DNA of 64,000 nt, taken from the NCBI GenBank assembly GCA_029582165.1, contig CM055881.1, positions 23,541,594 through 23,605,593 on the forward strand. The letters are read 5' to 3'. The DNA comes from Portulaca oleracea (lineage: Eukaryota; Streptophyta; Magnoliopsida; Caryophyllales; Portulacaceae). The notes under the pieces were generated by a model. That model had not been told where the DNA came from, did not search any database, and saw nothing but the letters and a program-made list of their open reading frames with translations. This document shows positions 1 to 12,543 of the stretch, one piece after another (position 1 is the stretch's first letter; each line of letters starts with the position of its first letter). The position numbers and the translations under genes were made by a program.

Positions 1-1372
1 TCTTTTCAAATTTCATTCTTTTCTAGTTGGTATTCCTGAAATTACAGATGCTTACATCTTGGCATCCCTCAACCTCTATTCAGTGGAAACCATACTGTGT
101 ATGTTGTATTTATGAGTAAAAGTTTAGCTGCTTGGTATGGTATGAATCCATTTGTCATTGTCTTCTGGCCGTTGTCACATTGTGTTTCAATGAATGTGCC
201 TCCCCTAATAAATATCCACTTAGCTGATTTATTGAGACAAATGACAGGTAGCTATAGTTTTTTACATGGACATATGATTTACCTTCCTCGACCACAGCCA
301 TTTGATGTCAAACCTTGTCGTCAATGTAGTGTGCTAATCTATGTTACCCGGAGTAGACCTTATCCATGTCCTAGTGTCAAGAGTGTGACAGGGGCATCAT
401 GGCAGCGTAGGCATTTTTTGAATAATTGTGCATTTTTGGTAAAACCATGGATGGCAAGATGCGAGAAAGCAGCCCCCCCTCTTCTGAATGTGGTCCATGT
501 TAAAACGTTGGTGTGTTTGATTACAATGAATTAGTTGATCTTATCAAATCCCTTTTGTTGGAATATAAGGTATATGAAGATGTTGCAACCATCCAATTGT
601 TGGTTTGGGCTATCAGAATCCATTCAAACCGATGGAGCTGTTGTCCATGATTATGTATTCATTCTAATAGGCATATAGATTATAGAACCCAATGTTTGAA
701 ATGTACTCGCCTTAAATGAAAGCTTCAGTTCAATTCGACCAATCGAGTTCACCTATATTCAAGTTGCTATACTTTGTGTATTTGGTAACTATCTCTTCAG
801 TGACAGCAGATGCCAGTGTAAATTCGTACCACCAACCTAAGCTTTTAGTAGCTTATATGCTCTTGACCTAAATGAAAAGGAGAAACAATGACGTGAGTAG
901 GTGGTAGCCAAGTTAGCAACCACTTCCATCATGCAACGTTCCCACCAAGGTTCAATTATTGGTGGAGGCGAAAAAGGTTTCCATAGGTGAAAATTGTGGG
1001 GTTGATGAGTCATGCTTGTCATGGGTAGCTTGGTACCTACGCTTTGGCCCCCGGCTTCTAAAACTTACTGTTCTCTATCCTCGAGGTAGAGGCCCAGTGG
1101 GTCGGCTAACTTTACCCTGTTTTAAAAAAAATAGTAGCCTCATACTTATCAGGGTGTTCCATTCTCCTGTGGGTGTCTATTATTAGAAGGACCATGAATG
1201 CTTACAGGTTAACCTCGTGTAGCACATTGCTTATGTCATCTTCTATATTGCACTTTTCTATTTTTTCGTTTATGATTTGGACCTGTTGTCATGTTTGTTT
1301 GTCGCTTTGCTAATTCTCAGCTTATTAACTTTGATCAATGATAAGAGTACTGTCTACTAATGCTGTACTCAG
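1..1372 (+). other. Intronic sequence upstream of the first visible CPSF100 exon
   Basis: No part of this stretch translates into recognisable CPSF100 protein, and it ends in a good acceptor (AG at 1371-1372) directly before an exon that does. I therefore read it as one long intron, or intron plus insertion. An open frame at 97-534 has no recognisable domain and is not supported by splice context. A small upstream exon hidden here cannot be excluded. Confidence 0.5.
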
Positions 1373-3417
1373 GGGCCTGGAGATTTCAATGGTAGACTTG
1401 ATGAGGGCTCTGCTAGTCTAATGCTTGATACTACGCCTTCCAAAGTTGTATCCACTGAGTTGACTGTAAGTAATTCAGCTTTTCTTTAATATCCTGTATT
1501 CATATTCCTGACAAAACCATGTACATTGCAATTTAGTCGAGTACATGTTCTGCATTCATCCTATAGCCTATACGTATGTTTTCCTTTTGTACGGGTTTAC
1601 ATGGTAATGTTTTCTGATAATGTAAGTTACATATTATCCATATTTTCCTATAAAAAAAAAGTTACATATTATCCAGTTATTTTCCCTTGAAACATTGCAA
1701 CTTTCTACGTCTTACAAGTGTATCCTCTTTTCTTTCCCTTCTTTCAGGTCCAGGTGAAGTGTTCACTGGTGTACATGGATTTTGAGGGCAGGTCTGATGG
1801 GCGCTCCATTAAGTCAATTCTTGCTCATGTTGCTCCTCTGAAGCTTGTAAGATTGATGCTTTCAAATTTTTGAATCTGCTGTGATGCTTGACTATTCCTT
1901 TGTTTCATTATTGTTGCCTTTTTCTTGCATCTGCAAACTTTGGTTTGGAAATCTCAGAACTGTTGTTCCCTATGATTTTTCTTTCAGGTTTTGGTACATG
2001 GGTCGGCAGAGGCGACCGAGCACTTAAAGCAGCACTGTTTGAAGCATGTTTGCCCACATGTCTATGCCCCTCAAATAGAAGAGACGATTGATGTCACCTC
2101 CGATTTGTGTGCTTACAAGGTAACCAAGGGATGACTTTAAGGTCATTGTCTAGAATGGATTTCTGATGGTATATTAATTCTTGTTGGTCCTACCCATCTT
2201 ACAGGTACAACTTTCAGAGAAGTTGATGAGCAATGTTCTCTTCAAAAAGGTATGTAAATATGTAATCATCAAAGTACAAAGTTATTGAGCGCTCCTTGGT
2301 GTGCTTTATGAGTGAGGCGGGTTGCTAGCAAAATTTATTTTATCTATTGTTGTGCTGTGTGTTGTATTCTCGATTGTAAATTGGTCTGCCTTGAATCTTT
2401 TAAAATCCAACTGGAGCTACTTTCAGAGAAGTTAGTAGTGGTTATAATTGGAGCTTTTAGTGCTTCAGCTTTTGTGATGTTTTTCTATTCTGGCATATTG
2501 ATGATGGGATAGTTGAGCAAAATGAGATTGAGTAGGATATCTGTATTCTTGGAAAAGGATTGGAGTTTGGGTTTTCTGATTTAGTTAGTTGGAAGCTACA
2601 TATCGCCATTTGTCGTATGTATGATTGTCCAGGGCTTACTATTGTACTGTGCCATAAGCTAAGTGGATGTGGAAGTGTAAGTGCTGTCACTGACCATGCT
2701 GGAGAAGGGGGATTATGAGTGCCACTAGGGATGGCAGGGCCTACGCAGACGGTGTTAAATTAATTAAGCATGCCACTGACACTCAGGCAGCAGCCCCGGG
2801 ATTTTACACACACTTTCAGTTTGTTCTCGGCTGCATAAACTAACTTCTTCTGTTGTTTGTGCATGCTCAATCCTTTTACACCAGCTTGGAGACTACGAAA
2901 TTGCTTGGGTTGATGCTGAAGTTGGGAAAACTGAGAGCGGCATGTTATCCTTGCTGCCTCTTTCAGCTCCGGCACCACCTCACAAATCAGTGCTTGTTGG
3001 TGACATTAAAATGTCGGATTTCAAGCAGTTTCTAGCTAGTAAAGGCATCCAGGTAGGCTTCAGACTTTTGGACAATACGAGTCTGAGATGAAAACTTGTG
3101 AAAAATAATCCTCTTTTTTCAGGCAGAGTTTTCTGGAGGAGCCTTGCGATGTGGAGAGTTTGTCACTTTGCGGAAGGTTGGAGATCCAAGCCAAAAGGTT
3201 AGATTAGATGTTTACTTACAAATTTGTTGGGTGTTCATCTCTTCCCTTTCCGTCTTGAGATGGGTCTTATAAAATTGATAGAAGCTGAAACCATTGATTT
3301 TGAATGTATTTGTAGGGTGGAGGAGCTGGAAGCCAGCAGATTGTGATTGAAGGGCCTTTATCTGAGGAGTACTACAAGATTAGAGATTATCTCTACTCCC
3401 AATTTTATCTTCTTTAA
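1373..3417 (+). CDS. CPSF100: Cleavage and polyadenylation specificity factor subunit 2 (CPSF100), 3' part
   Basis: CPSF100 is the catalytically inactive metallo-beta-lactamase/beta-CASP partner of the CPSF73 nuclease in the nuclear pre-mRNA 3'-end cleavage complex. Seven in-phase exons are visible: 1373-1465, 1748-1846, 1988-2119, 2205-2249, 2885-3052, 3123-3197 and 3316-3417. All are phase 0 with GT/AG borders, and together they give the last 237 residues and a TAA stop. Recognisable stretches include GRSDGRSIKSILAHVAPLKL, APQIEETIDVTSDLCAYKVQ and the C-terminus KIRDYLYSQFYLL, which match plant CPSF100 as I know it. The family is about 740 residues, so the MBL/beta-CASP part lies before the window. 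The downstream neighbour (SLH protein gene) is the same as in Arabidopsis. I am confident of the family; exact exon ends are read from splice consensus only. Confidence 0.93.
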
Positions 3418-4140
3418 CCCTGCTCCTTGTTTTCTTCAAATTGTTCCATTCTTCCAGAAACAGTTGCCAAACTTTTCTGGACCCTCCTGCTCTAATACTT
3501 TTTTTCCTTTTAATTTATTTGTTTGGGGGGGGGGGGGTTGATTTAGGTTGACTAGATTAGGGATTGAACAATTTTGTTTTAGGAATAGAAGGTACAAGTG
3601 ACAACAAATGAAACAGCTCTTTTGAAAACGCAAGTTCCATGTAATTTTCCAGTTTATTGGGACATTTATGTGACAAACTATAGAAGATTTGATGATATTG
3701 GAGTTGGACAGCAGATACTGGGAAAATGCAAGTGAGCTGCACGTGCAGGGTAACTCTATGCTGTTATAGTTTGCTATAGCTGTAAGAGTTAAACTGATTT
3801 TTAGCGCCAAAGCTGAGAACCTTGTAGCTATTAATAGCAGGGATTTGGCATGCTTAGATATATATACCATTGGGTTGACCCGAAACTGAAAATACATAAT
3901 CCATATTTACCCAAACTCAAAGTATACTCGATATATGCTCGACCCGAAACCGGCCTGCCCACCCAAATTGACAGGTGTAATCTTAAGGTACTTTGATAAG
4001 AAGAATGCACTGACCTACAAACATGCTGCTTAGGTACAAAGGTTGTGTTAGTAGGTGATGAAGAGAAAGAAAAAGGGGTAGAAACAACAGATCGCGACAA
4101 AAATTGAGTGTGAGTGGTCCATTACTAGACGTGAGGAATA
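3418..4140. other. 3' flank of CPSF100, no gene
   Basis: The stretch contains the presumed 3' UTR, a run of 13 G at 3525-3537 and AT-rich sequence. I see no coding signal. Open frames here overlap on both strands and lack recognisable motifs. Confidence 0.5.
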
Positions 4141-4142
4141 CA

Positions 4143-5328
4143 TCACATTTCTTTGAATGCTTTAGATGAGGTATATGTTGAATTAGTGGCAACAAGGTGA
4201 TCATTTCGGGAAATAATTCTCAGAGAGTGCTTGGTGAGAATTTCAAGGAAATTTTTATTAGCATTTTCTCCCTTCGAGCCTCTTGGAGGGCTAATTTGGA
4301 GCCGCCAGTGTTGGTAGGTGAGGCCTAGGGAATCTTGGAGGTTGAGGGTTCTTGACCCAGAATGAGTTGCCTTTGGCATAAGATCCACCCTTCTCAAAGG
4401 ATTTGACCACACTCTTCTTCTTCCCTCTCTCCTCAATGAGGGTAGCAAGCTTGTAGAGATCGTCGATGGAGACATATTCATAGAGTTTCACCTTCGATGC
4501 GATTTTGTAATCAAGGTCGTTGCTAAACCTCGCCATCATTTGCTTCGACGTTTTATTCACATCACAACGCATCATAACCAACTCAAATTCCCGGATATAC
4601 TCTGCAACACTTTTGGAGCCTGACTCGAGGAGAACAACTTGTTGTATAGATCTTGCTTGTAGTTGGTGGTACAAACCTCTTCATTAAGTACTTCTTGAGT
4701 TTTGGCCACGTTTGGATTTTCGATTTTTGCTCCTTCGCCCTTTGTTTCTTTAAGTTCTCTAGCTAAAGGAAGGCATACTTAGTTGAAGTGTAGCCACCTT
4801 GTATTGCTTCCTCTCATCATACTCCTTGAGTTCAAATATTTTCTCTATAGCATGCACCTAATCAAGAAACTCATCAGGGTCGGAACTACCATCAAAGGTA
4901 GGAGGATATACCCGGAGGTCGCCGAAATCATCTCGCGGCCTATGAATACAGGGACCCTCATGATAGGAAGCATCATCTGATTCCTCACTCAACTCTTCCT
5001 CTTCAAGTTCACGACGACCGCGGGGTCGGATTGTAGGAGGAGGGCCGGTGACTCGTGGAGGTCATTGTGGAAGAGCTCGTGGGGAAGGAACACCGCCACC
5101 CTTATACGGACCGATCTTGAGTTCTTAATGTAAGGGTGGGAGATCCACTTCCAACCTAAGGGGTCGTTGAGGAGCCCTTGCATCCTTCTTATAAGGTGGA
5201 AGTTGAAGGTTGCCAAGAGTCCCTTCCAAGCTTTGCTTTCGATTGAGTTGTTCTTCAGCGAGGATAATTGCATTGTGGATTTGGGTTAGTCTGAGGTTTG
5301 ATTTTGAATTTTGGAGTTGGAAATTCAT
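4143..5328 (-). pseudogene. Ty3/gypsy retrotransposon gag remnant
   Basis: On the minus strand the fragments read as a plant Ty3/gypsy gag. An acidic/proline-rich segment comes first. It is followed by a stretch of the type YPPTFDGSSDPDEFLDWV (about 4830-4920). The fragment at 4291-4674 carries the retrotrans_gag-like region (YHQLQARSIQQ, then a segment on avoiding or passing extension and ELATLIEERGK-type sequence). The frame is broken several times, so no intact protein is possible. No zinc knuckle, protease or reverse transcriptase follows. A degenerate primer-binding-like sequence (GGTCTCTGAGGC on the minus strand, about 5470-5485) could mark the former LTR border; no LTR pair was found. 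Confidence 0.75.
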
Positions 5329-5329
5329 A

Positions 5330-6690
5330 AACCCTTGATTATAATCGGGATTTTATTTTTGAAGGGGTTTTGTTGGGCTTGATTCATCCTGGGTTTTGTG
5401 AAGCTTTGCCCAAATTTGTAGTCACTTAGGACCGGAAAACACGTTGCAGCCAAGGTGTTTGTGAAAATGCCTCAGAGACCATGTTGAGGATGGCAGAGTG
5501 ACTATGGGAAGGAGGCATCAAGTATATATAATCATATAATTTCGTCGTTTCTACGTTTTGTTTATGGATTTTTTATTCTCCAATCTACGCTTAGCTTGGA
5601 ATTGATATTTTAGGCCTTGGATTCAAAACGTCAATAGCATTCTATATCTTGGTTGGCGTATGCATGTCCTCCTAGCTGGAAGCATTGAATTTAAGCTTGG
5701 TGTGTGGTTCATAAAAAGGATGCCTTGAATGATTTCAATAATCAAGGTAATATTTCTGATATCATTTGATACTTTATTAGATTTTTATGTTTAATTTTGA
5801 AATATATTGTAGTAATTTATTTCATTAATTGTGCATAAGATGGTTGTAAAACTAAGTATCCATGATGAGAAGGATGAGTAAAAGGCCATGAAAGTTGTCT
5901 TTAATCTACCAAATATTAAATCACTCCCCTTCTCTACCCCTCTTTCCAATTTTATGTATTGCTTTTAGCTCTGAGCTATCAAGATTAAGCCAAGGACATC
6001 TCTTACCTCACTGTAAGCTCCACAATTTGGAGTAGAGCAGCTCAACTAAGTTTCTGAAAGCCAAATCTTCCATGAAATTTAATTAAGAAATAATTAGGTG
6101 TGTCTGAAGGCTCTCTCCATGTTGCTTAAGATTTCTTCTTTCACATATATAATGGAAGTGTTTGAATTCTTGATTTTGATGTAAGTCCCTACCTAAAGAT
6201 CAATTCGAAGATTCTGATCGTTCACTTTACTCCTATTACTTTATTTTCATTTAAGCTATCTTTGTAGGGGTACTATATACAACTTGTTTTTGATATTGGT
6301 GTCCATCTTATTAATATGATTTTTATTTTCAAATATTTCTCTTATGTTTATATAAGTAAAATATATGTACTTTTGTTAAATGAGGGTTCAAGAAACCTAA
6401 TTGTGGATTGGAGAATCCAACAGGGTGGCTAGCTATGATATTTGATCTCTAGCATCACGAAAGTTGCCAAAGTAGTAACTGTACCTAGATTTTTGCCATC
6501 AAATTCATTGGATTTTCTATGGAGGTGTAATGAATACTTGGCAGTGGTTAGGAGGAAAACTCCCTCTGAGTTAAGAATTCAATCTTTTTATCCTTGAGCA
6601 AATCCTTGCAATATTTTAATTGCTTTCTATTGGGAATCATGTATGTGCTTTTGTGGGTCACCAATTCTCACTGCTTAACTTTAAAGAGCT
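5330..6690. other. AT-rich intergenic DNA, no gene seen
   Basis: There is no open frame with recognisable content and no clear paired repeat. It is probably degraded transposon sequence continuing from the gag remnant. Confidence 0.4.
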
Positions 6691-6980
6691 GCCTATTATT
6701 TGTAGATTATTCTAAATAGGATCTAAAGTGTAAAATCCTACACTGGCTTTATCTATACCTTGCAAAATTTCCATTGAGGACATATGATAAATCCTTTATG
6801 CCCCCTTCTTAAAGGAATCTATGGGGCTGCCTATTATTTGTAGATTATTCTAAATATGATCTAAAGTGTAAATCCATAAATGTGAAATCCTATATTGGCA
6901 TTATCTATACCTTGCAAAATTTCCATTGAGGACATATGATAAATCCTTTGTGCCCCCTTCTTAAAGGAATCTATTGGGTT
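6690..6980. repeat. Two-copy tandem duplication (~140 bp unit)
   Basis: The block starting GCTGCCTATTATTTGTAG at about 6690 and ending near AAAGGAATCTATGGG is repeated directly from about 6828 to 6980. The copies differ by a few substitutions and a short insertion (about 12 bases) in the second copy. No coding content was seen. Confidence 0.85.
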
Positions 6981-7531
6981 GCTTGGTTAATCCATCCATC
7001 AAATGTAATAAAAACTATTGTATAATGGATATCACTAAGTAGAACAATTATTAACGTGATATTTCATACTTTTGTTTCACAATCAGTTAACTTTAGAGAA
7101 ACTAATGAGAATGTTCTTATAATTCATATATGATTTCATGTACACTAATTCTACTTATATAATTTAAAAACGGTGCTTCATTTTATGATTTCTATATAAT
7201 AGGGAGATTAGTTGTAGAGAAGAATTGTAGCTGAAGTTGGACTTGAATCTCTTGATCCCCTTCAAGTAAGCGTCTTTATGTACTACAATCCCTACTTGTG
7301 GTTTGGTATCTTTATTTTCTTTTTCCCTTATGTTTACTTCCATGGGATATTTTCTCTTATTATTTTTTATTTTTAATTTATGTTTATGGGCTCGGGGAGG
7401 CAGGGTGTCTTGAGTGCATGGAGTGTTCCATGGAGTGTTCATATCTCAATACTATGTTGCTCACAATATGGACATGAAGTTAGCATAGTATGCTTACATA
7501 TAAAAAGCCTCGGTTCAACAAATGGAGAGGC
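6981..7531. other. AT-rich intergenic DNA, no gene seen
   Basis: No supported gene or paired repeat. An open frame begins here and runs on into the purine-rich and GC-rich part of the following element, but it has no recognisable motif and is not called. Confidence 0.4.
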
Positions 7532-7534
7532 TAA

Positions 7535-8366
7535 TGCTATCTTTATTGGTGTCTCTCACACCAAGGGACACATGAGAGAGAAGAAGAAAAAAAAGGAAAA
7601 AAAAGGGTTGAGGGACGCTCAACCGTCAAAAGGGGGAAGACAGGCGCGAGTGGGGGGCGTGCGCTGCACCACCCCTTTTTCTGTCTGGCGCGTGCGCCAC
7701 ACGCGCGTCTGGGCGCGTCTGGGCGTGTTTCCGGTGGGGCCCGCCTACTCCTTTTCTTTTCTTTCTCTTTTCCTTTGTTTTTTTTGTTTCAAACGGTTCC
7801 CCCTTTTTTTTGAATTTGTAAATTACAATTTTGTAATTTAAATAATTTATTTAATTATAAATATTATAACTCAAATTGTTTTAATGTTTTAATTATGTTT
7901 CCTTTTAATGATAATTTAAATAGTTTATTTAAGTATGTGTTAGATTTTTATTTTTGTCTTATTTTTATAGTTAATTAACATGTGATGTTTATGTTTAAAT
8001 TGGAGCTAAAACTTATCAACTTAGATATATATGTGAAAATGTAATATTATATTTTATCTATAATTAATTTTCACATTTCTAATTAATTTTTAATATTTTA
8101 ATTATTAATTATAACTATACAATTTCATCATTGTAGAAAACAATTATAGTCCAATACAAAAAAAAAAAAGAAAACAATTATACTCTACATGTGGGTCCCA
8201 TAATCCAATAAAATATTACTCCCTAACCCACTTATCCCTCATCTCATCCCCCAACTCCAAGGACACCATTAACAATACCATACCCCAACATCCATTAAAA
8301 TAATACTATTTCCACTATTCATACCTCACTCATCCCCCAATCCCAGAGACACCAATGTGGATAGCC
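7535..8366. mobile_element. Harbinger-like MITE with TAA target duplication
   Basis: The left end TGCTATCTTTATTGGTGTCTC and the complement of the right end, GGCTATCCACATTGGTGTCTC, form imperfect terminal inverted repeats. TAA flanks both sides (7532-7534 and 8367-8369), the 3-bp target duplication expected of PIF/Harbinger elements. The 832-bp body has no transposase. It contains a purine tract, a GC-rich patch (about 7610-7745) unlike its AT-rich surroundings, and then very AT-rich sequence. The superfamily is inferred from TSD and TIR only. Confidence 0.7.
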
Positions 8367-8458
8367 TAAGGGTGAACCAATTTATAGTTTAAAGAATGAC
8401 ATATGCAAAGCTAGCTTTAATTATGAAAGTTGGATTGACATGATATTAGCCGACTTTT

Positions 8459-8829
8459 AAATAGTTTTCAAAAAGTTACTCTGAGGTACCCTAACTTTTG
8501 GTGAAATATTTTTTTGGTACCTCAACTTTTCAAAACTAATTTTGAGGTACCCTTACTTTTTGGGTTAGTAATTATTTGATGCTTTTTCGGCCATTAATTT
8601 TATTAAGTGACCAAAATGCCCTTGTTCTTTTCTTCTTGAAGAAATATCATTGAAGAAGAAGAATGAGGGTATTTCGGTCACTTAATAAAATTAATGGTCG
8701 GAAAAGTACCAAATAATTACTAACCCAAAATGTAAGGGTACCTCAAAATTAGTTTTGAAAAGTTGGGGTACCGAAAAATAGTTTTCCCAAATATTAGGGT
8801 GCCTCCGAGTAATTTTTTGAATAGTTTTG
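8459..8829. mobile_element. Foldback MITE
   Basis: Long inverted repeats of roughly 150 bp (about 8459-8620 and 8668-8829) share the motif GGTACCYTHACTTTTGG and the segment CATTAATTTTATTAAGTGACC. They are separated by a short purine-rich loop. No coding content. The superfamily cannot be decided because I could not fix a target duplication. Confidence 0.8.
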
Positions 8830-9194
8830 ATTTGTTATTATGGTCCAACAATAAAATCATACAACTAAATGAACTAATATATACCTCCTTGTATTGTCTA
8901 ACTCTTGTCTTCTTCAGCTATACTTCTTAGTAATTTCAAGTTTTGAGCCAACTTTGATGGCAAAACTTATCATGTTTCATCAGTTGTTGGTCGTAGACTA
9001 TTTTCATAGTGGAATCAATTACAAAAATTCTTCTAGCATAACCACCAAGGCCAGTATACTCGCCATCTCAAAATTATGATTTTTTTTTTCTAAACTAATG
9101 GAAGAGAGAAACAAATATAGCATGAGAAATCATGTTCGATACATGTTTAAGGATCATATATAAGATAAACAATAAGAAATATGATCAACATAGG
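8830..9194. other. AT-rich intergenic DNA, no gene seen
   Basis: No supported gene. The open frame at 8894-9079 has no recognisable motif. Confidence 0.4.
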
Positions 9195-9870
9195 TGTTTT
9201 TGAGACCAACACGTTGGTCTCTAGAAGACATAAAAAACAAGTCTGGCTCAACACGGGTCGTGTTGAGGTAACACGGACCGTGTTGCTTCAACACGGACCG
9301 TGATACGGTCATCACGGACCGTGTTGAATGCCAGAATGTGTTTTTAATGCTAACGACTATATAATCTTATGTATTAAGTTTATAATATCAACATTAAGTC
9401 TGATATTATATGATTCCAACAGCTATATTCCTTGATTAGGTCAAGGTCATAATCCCTCATTAAGGACCTTAATAATATCTTTGACTAAGTGGTGTGATTA
9501 GGGTTGGATTAGAGGTGGAATTCTCCTATAAATAGGAGACATTCAAAAGCCATTTGAGAGTAACACAAGCATATACTTTATTCTGTAATCAGATCTTCTC
9601 ATTCTAGTATAGACTATAGCTATACTAGAATGATTCAAGTGAGAAACCTTACCTTGAGTGCTACAAGAGCTAAGTTTTATCTCTTTGAATATTTACGGTA
9701 TAGTAAATAGTTCTTAAGAAAAATGAGTACGAAGCCATGACTCTTAGCAATATTCAAACAAGATAACCGTATGGTTATTAAGTTCAATCTCCGCAACATA
9801 TACCGCAAGAAGATCAAGAAGCCAATAGAAGGTGATGAAGACTCATGTCGGTCAAATATCTTTTTCCCAA
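9195..9870 (+). mobile_element. Putative solo LTR with palindrome cluster
   Basis: The stretch begins TGTTTTTGAGACC and ends near TTTTTCCCAACA, which resembles LTR termini. It has a strong TATA-like box (CTATAAATAG, 9526-9535) with an A/T-rich to transcript-like transition after it. Upstream lies a cluster of near-palindromes of the form ACACGGACCGTGT (9248-9325). I found no primer-binding site, partner LTR or target duplication, so the assignment to an LTR is inference. The borders are approximate. Confidence 0.4.
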
Positions 9871-10029
9871 CACATTGATCAGCTAATTCAACACACTAAA
9901 TTAACTGAAGACATTTCTTTGAATGCTAGCTATTTACTAAGGGATTGTAATATACCGACATTTACTATTGGACAATAATATCTTTGACTTTTATACTTAG
10001 GTGAGATTATTATACCAACAGTAACTAAG

Positions 10030-10320
10030 GGGGTGTGTGGTGGTGAAATGGTCTTCGTACTGACGTGATAGGAAGAGGGAACAAAACCGGCTCCTACCCA
10101 GTAGCCCCTTTAACCTCTCTGTTTTTCTCACTAGCCCACGTTAAAAAATCGGTCCCAACACAGTGACGAAGGGTGTGGTAAACAGTCTTCATGCTGACAG
10201 AGCACACAACCAACCAATGTCTTATAACTTGGGTTAGTGAGAAAAACAGAGGAGTTAACAGAGTTATTCGGTGGGGACATTGTTTTTTCATTTTAATATA
10301 TAATAATATATTACCATTCA
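10030..10320. mobile_element. Small foldback element
   Basis: The segment around 10110-10145 (CTCTGTTTTTCTCACTAGCCC) is mirrored by about 10230-10262 (TTGGGTTAGTGAGAAAAACAG). Weaker pairing extends on both sides. The open frame on the minus strand across it is a by-product of the repeat. The element type is unknown. Confidence 0.6.
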
Positions 10321-10827
10321 AAAATCCATTTTCTAATTAGTAATTACCTAAGTAGAACTGATATTCATTACCTAAATCAGTAAATCACTACCCACTAATA
10401 TATTTTGTCCAACATGACGTTGGGTACAATTGCATGAATTTCTTGTTACAACTCATTCACACCAATCACAAGAAACGAACAAAGTAAATTACCCATATTA
10501 TTGCATAAACTAACTCACAGGAAAACTTCCAAATTTATACTCCCATCGTATGCTCACTTAAAAGTTTTGAGCGAAAGTCACCTAGTGTAAATGGCTAAAG
10601 CAGAAAATTGAACTAAGGTACCTTTATTTAGTGAAAACTATTAAATGTGACTGTATTTTTAAAATTGATTATAAAGTACTCCATTTATCAGTAGAAACTA
10701 TTTAGAGTAGAGAATCCAATGAGACATATATAGAATCCGATGAGACGCCATAAATATCTATAATATCCTCATAAAATATCTAAAATATCCTTATTTTTTG
10801 GACAACTACTTATTTTTTTCCCAATTA

Positions 10828-11108
10828 CTCCCTCCCCATATTATCTGTCACTTTAACTAACTTTCTTTTTTCCCATAATATCTGTCACTTTATAATTCCA
10901 ATAACACATTAATTATTAATTTATCAAACTAACCATATTACTTACATCTTTTTCTTCAATTTTTTCTTTTTATTCACATTTTCCTTTTTTATTTACCGTT
11001 TTATTCAACATTTTCACATTTCCAATGATGTAAATTAATGTGAAATGGAAGTTTTTTTTGGTTTTTTAAATTATGTCCCAAGTGACAAATAAAATGGGAA
11101 GGAGGGAG
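10828..11108. mobile_element. Stowaway-type MITE
   Basis: The ends are CTCCCTCCCCATATTATCTG and the complement of AATGGGAAGGAGGGAG, i.e. the CTCCCTCC terminal repeat typical of Stowaway (Tc1/Mariner) MITEs. A TA dinucleotide lies on each side (10826-10827, 11109-11110). Length is 281 bp, non-coding. Confidence 0.88.
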
Positions 11109-11288
11109 TATTGAATAATTGTTTTCTTATTTTAAGGGCTCTCAAAAATTTAATGGGCATATTATCATGAGTATTTTGGTGGTATTGTAACTATATTTGT
11201 GAAGTTTCGTTAGATTTTATGATATTTTATGGCATTGTTCTCATTAAATATTTTTCATTAAATAAGGTATCTCATAACCTATTTAAAA

Positions 11289-11670
11289 TAGGGGATTATT
11301 AGGTTTTAAAATCCCCAACTTTGAATATTGTTTATCAGAATATCCCAAACTTTATTTTTTAAATGAATATCCCAAACTTTAGGGGTTGTATTTGGTAGTA
11401 GCCCAATACTGAATTAAAGTTATTTGAACTAGGATTTTTCTATAATGTAGTGATTGTTTTTTTTTTGTCTTAGACACATTTTCGTTCTACATATCGTCCC
11501 AAAAAAATCGCTACATTACACAAAAACATGATTTAATTGATTTTAATTCGGTGTTGGGCTGCTGACAAATACAATCCCCAAAGTTTGGGATATTCATTTC
11601 AAAAAGTGAAGTTCGGGATATTCAGATAAACAATCCTCAAAGTTGGGGATTTTAAAATCTAATAATCCTA
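11289..11670. mobile_element. Foldback MITE with GGGGATT ends
   Basis: The left arm (TAGGGGATTATTAGGTTTTA, from 11289) is mirrored by the right arm ending AAAATCTAATAATCCTA at 11670. Inside, the motif AATATCCCAAACTTTA appears on one arm and its complement on the other. The arms are about 150 bp and non-coding. The family is not identified. Confidence 0.8.
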
Positions 11671-12120
11671 AAAGAAGGTGATGATATGAGTCTTGCTCTA
11701 CAACTCTTTTTATGTGCTTTAGGGTTTCATCAAATTAGTATTTCTTATGATTTTTGACATTAGTTTTTTAATAGTAAATATTAATTATCAATTATAAAAA
11801 GTTTGGGATATGTACGTTGCGTAAATGTACAAATATGATACCCTACTCGCATAAACCCTTTCGTTAAGCTTAGTTTAAACATTTTTTTGAAATGTAAAAA
11901 GAATAATGCATTAAAGTATATTTTATTCAATTTATATGCGATATTATCGTTACTGAATTCTATCATATAATTTAATTCATCTTAATATATAATAATAATA
12001 ATATAATTTTAATGTGATGGGGCAAAACACTTAAAATGTGTGTTGCCCTAATACTCATAATTTTTGCGTAAAAAATGTGATCCCCTAATAAGAGAAGTTT
12101 ACGCTCAAAGAGAGGATTTG
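11671..12120. other. AT-rich repeat-derived DNA, no gene seen
   Basis: A segment near 11725-11795 (TTAGTATTTCTTATGATTTTTGACATTAG) is present in inverted orientation near 15925-15960 inside intron 3 of the SLH gene. This suggests dispersed copies of one non-autonomous element. No gene. Confidence 0.5.
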
Positions 12121-12129
12121 GTAAATGAA

Positions 12130-12420
12130 AATGATACGGGTCTTGAGGCAAGACACTTGCCCTATCATTAAAAATATATTATTATATATTAAAATGAAAA
12201 TGAAATGATATGATTGAAATCTATAGCTATGATATCTCATATAAATTGCACGAATTTACACTTTTTTCATTATTTTTTATATTTCAAAAAACAATTACAA
12301 TAAGTTCAATAGAAATGGTTGATTCATTTAGAATATTATTTTTACTCATTGACGCGCGCATCCATTGTTTTTTTAGTCGATAATTAATATTTACTATTAA
12401 TAAAATATAAAAATTTATAA
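12130..12420. repeat. Dispersed repeat, copy 1
   Basis: This ~290-bp AT-rich sequence (GTCTTGAGGCAAGACACTTG, then ATGAAATGATATGATTGAA and TTCATTATTTTTTATATTT) is clearly related to 15370-15655 in intron 3 of the SLH gene, same orientation, with many substitutions. No coding content; probably two copies of a non-autonomous transposon. Confidence 0.7.
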
Positions 12421-12543
12421 AAATATCTAAGATATGTGAAATGTATCTTGAGGAAAAGACTTTTGTATCGTATCACCCTATAGCAAAAACCTTCACAAAA
12501 TCAAAGGTCGAAAAAGTGTCATTTGTCAATTTCTTTTTAAATA

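Noticed and set aside
97..534. 145-codon open frame at the left edge
   Set aside because: It begins within what the CPSF100 context makes an intron, has no recognisable domain and no splice support. It could be repeat-derived, but nothing shows it is a gene.
7380..7841. 153-codon open frame
   Set aside because: It crosses the border and the purine/GC-rich patch of the Harbinger-like MITE and has no recognisable content.
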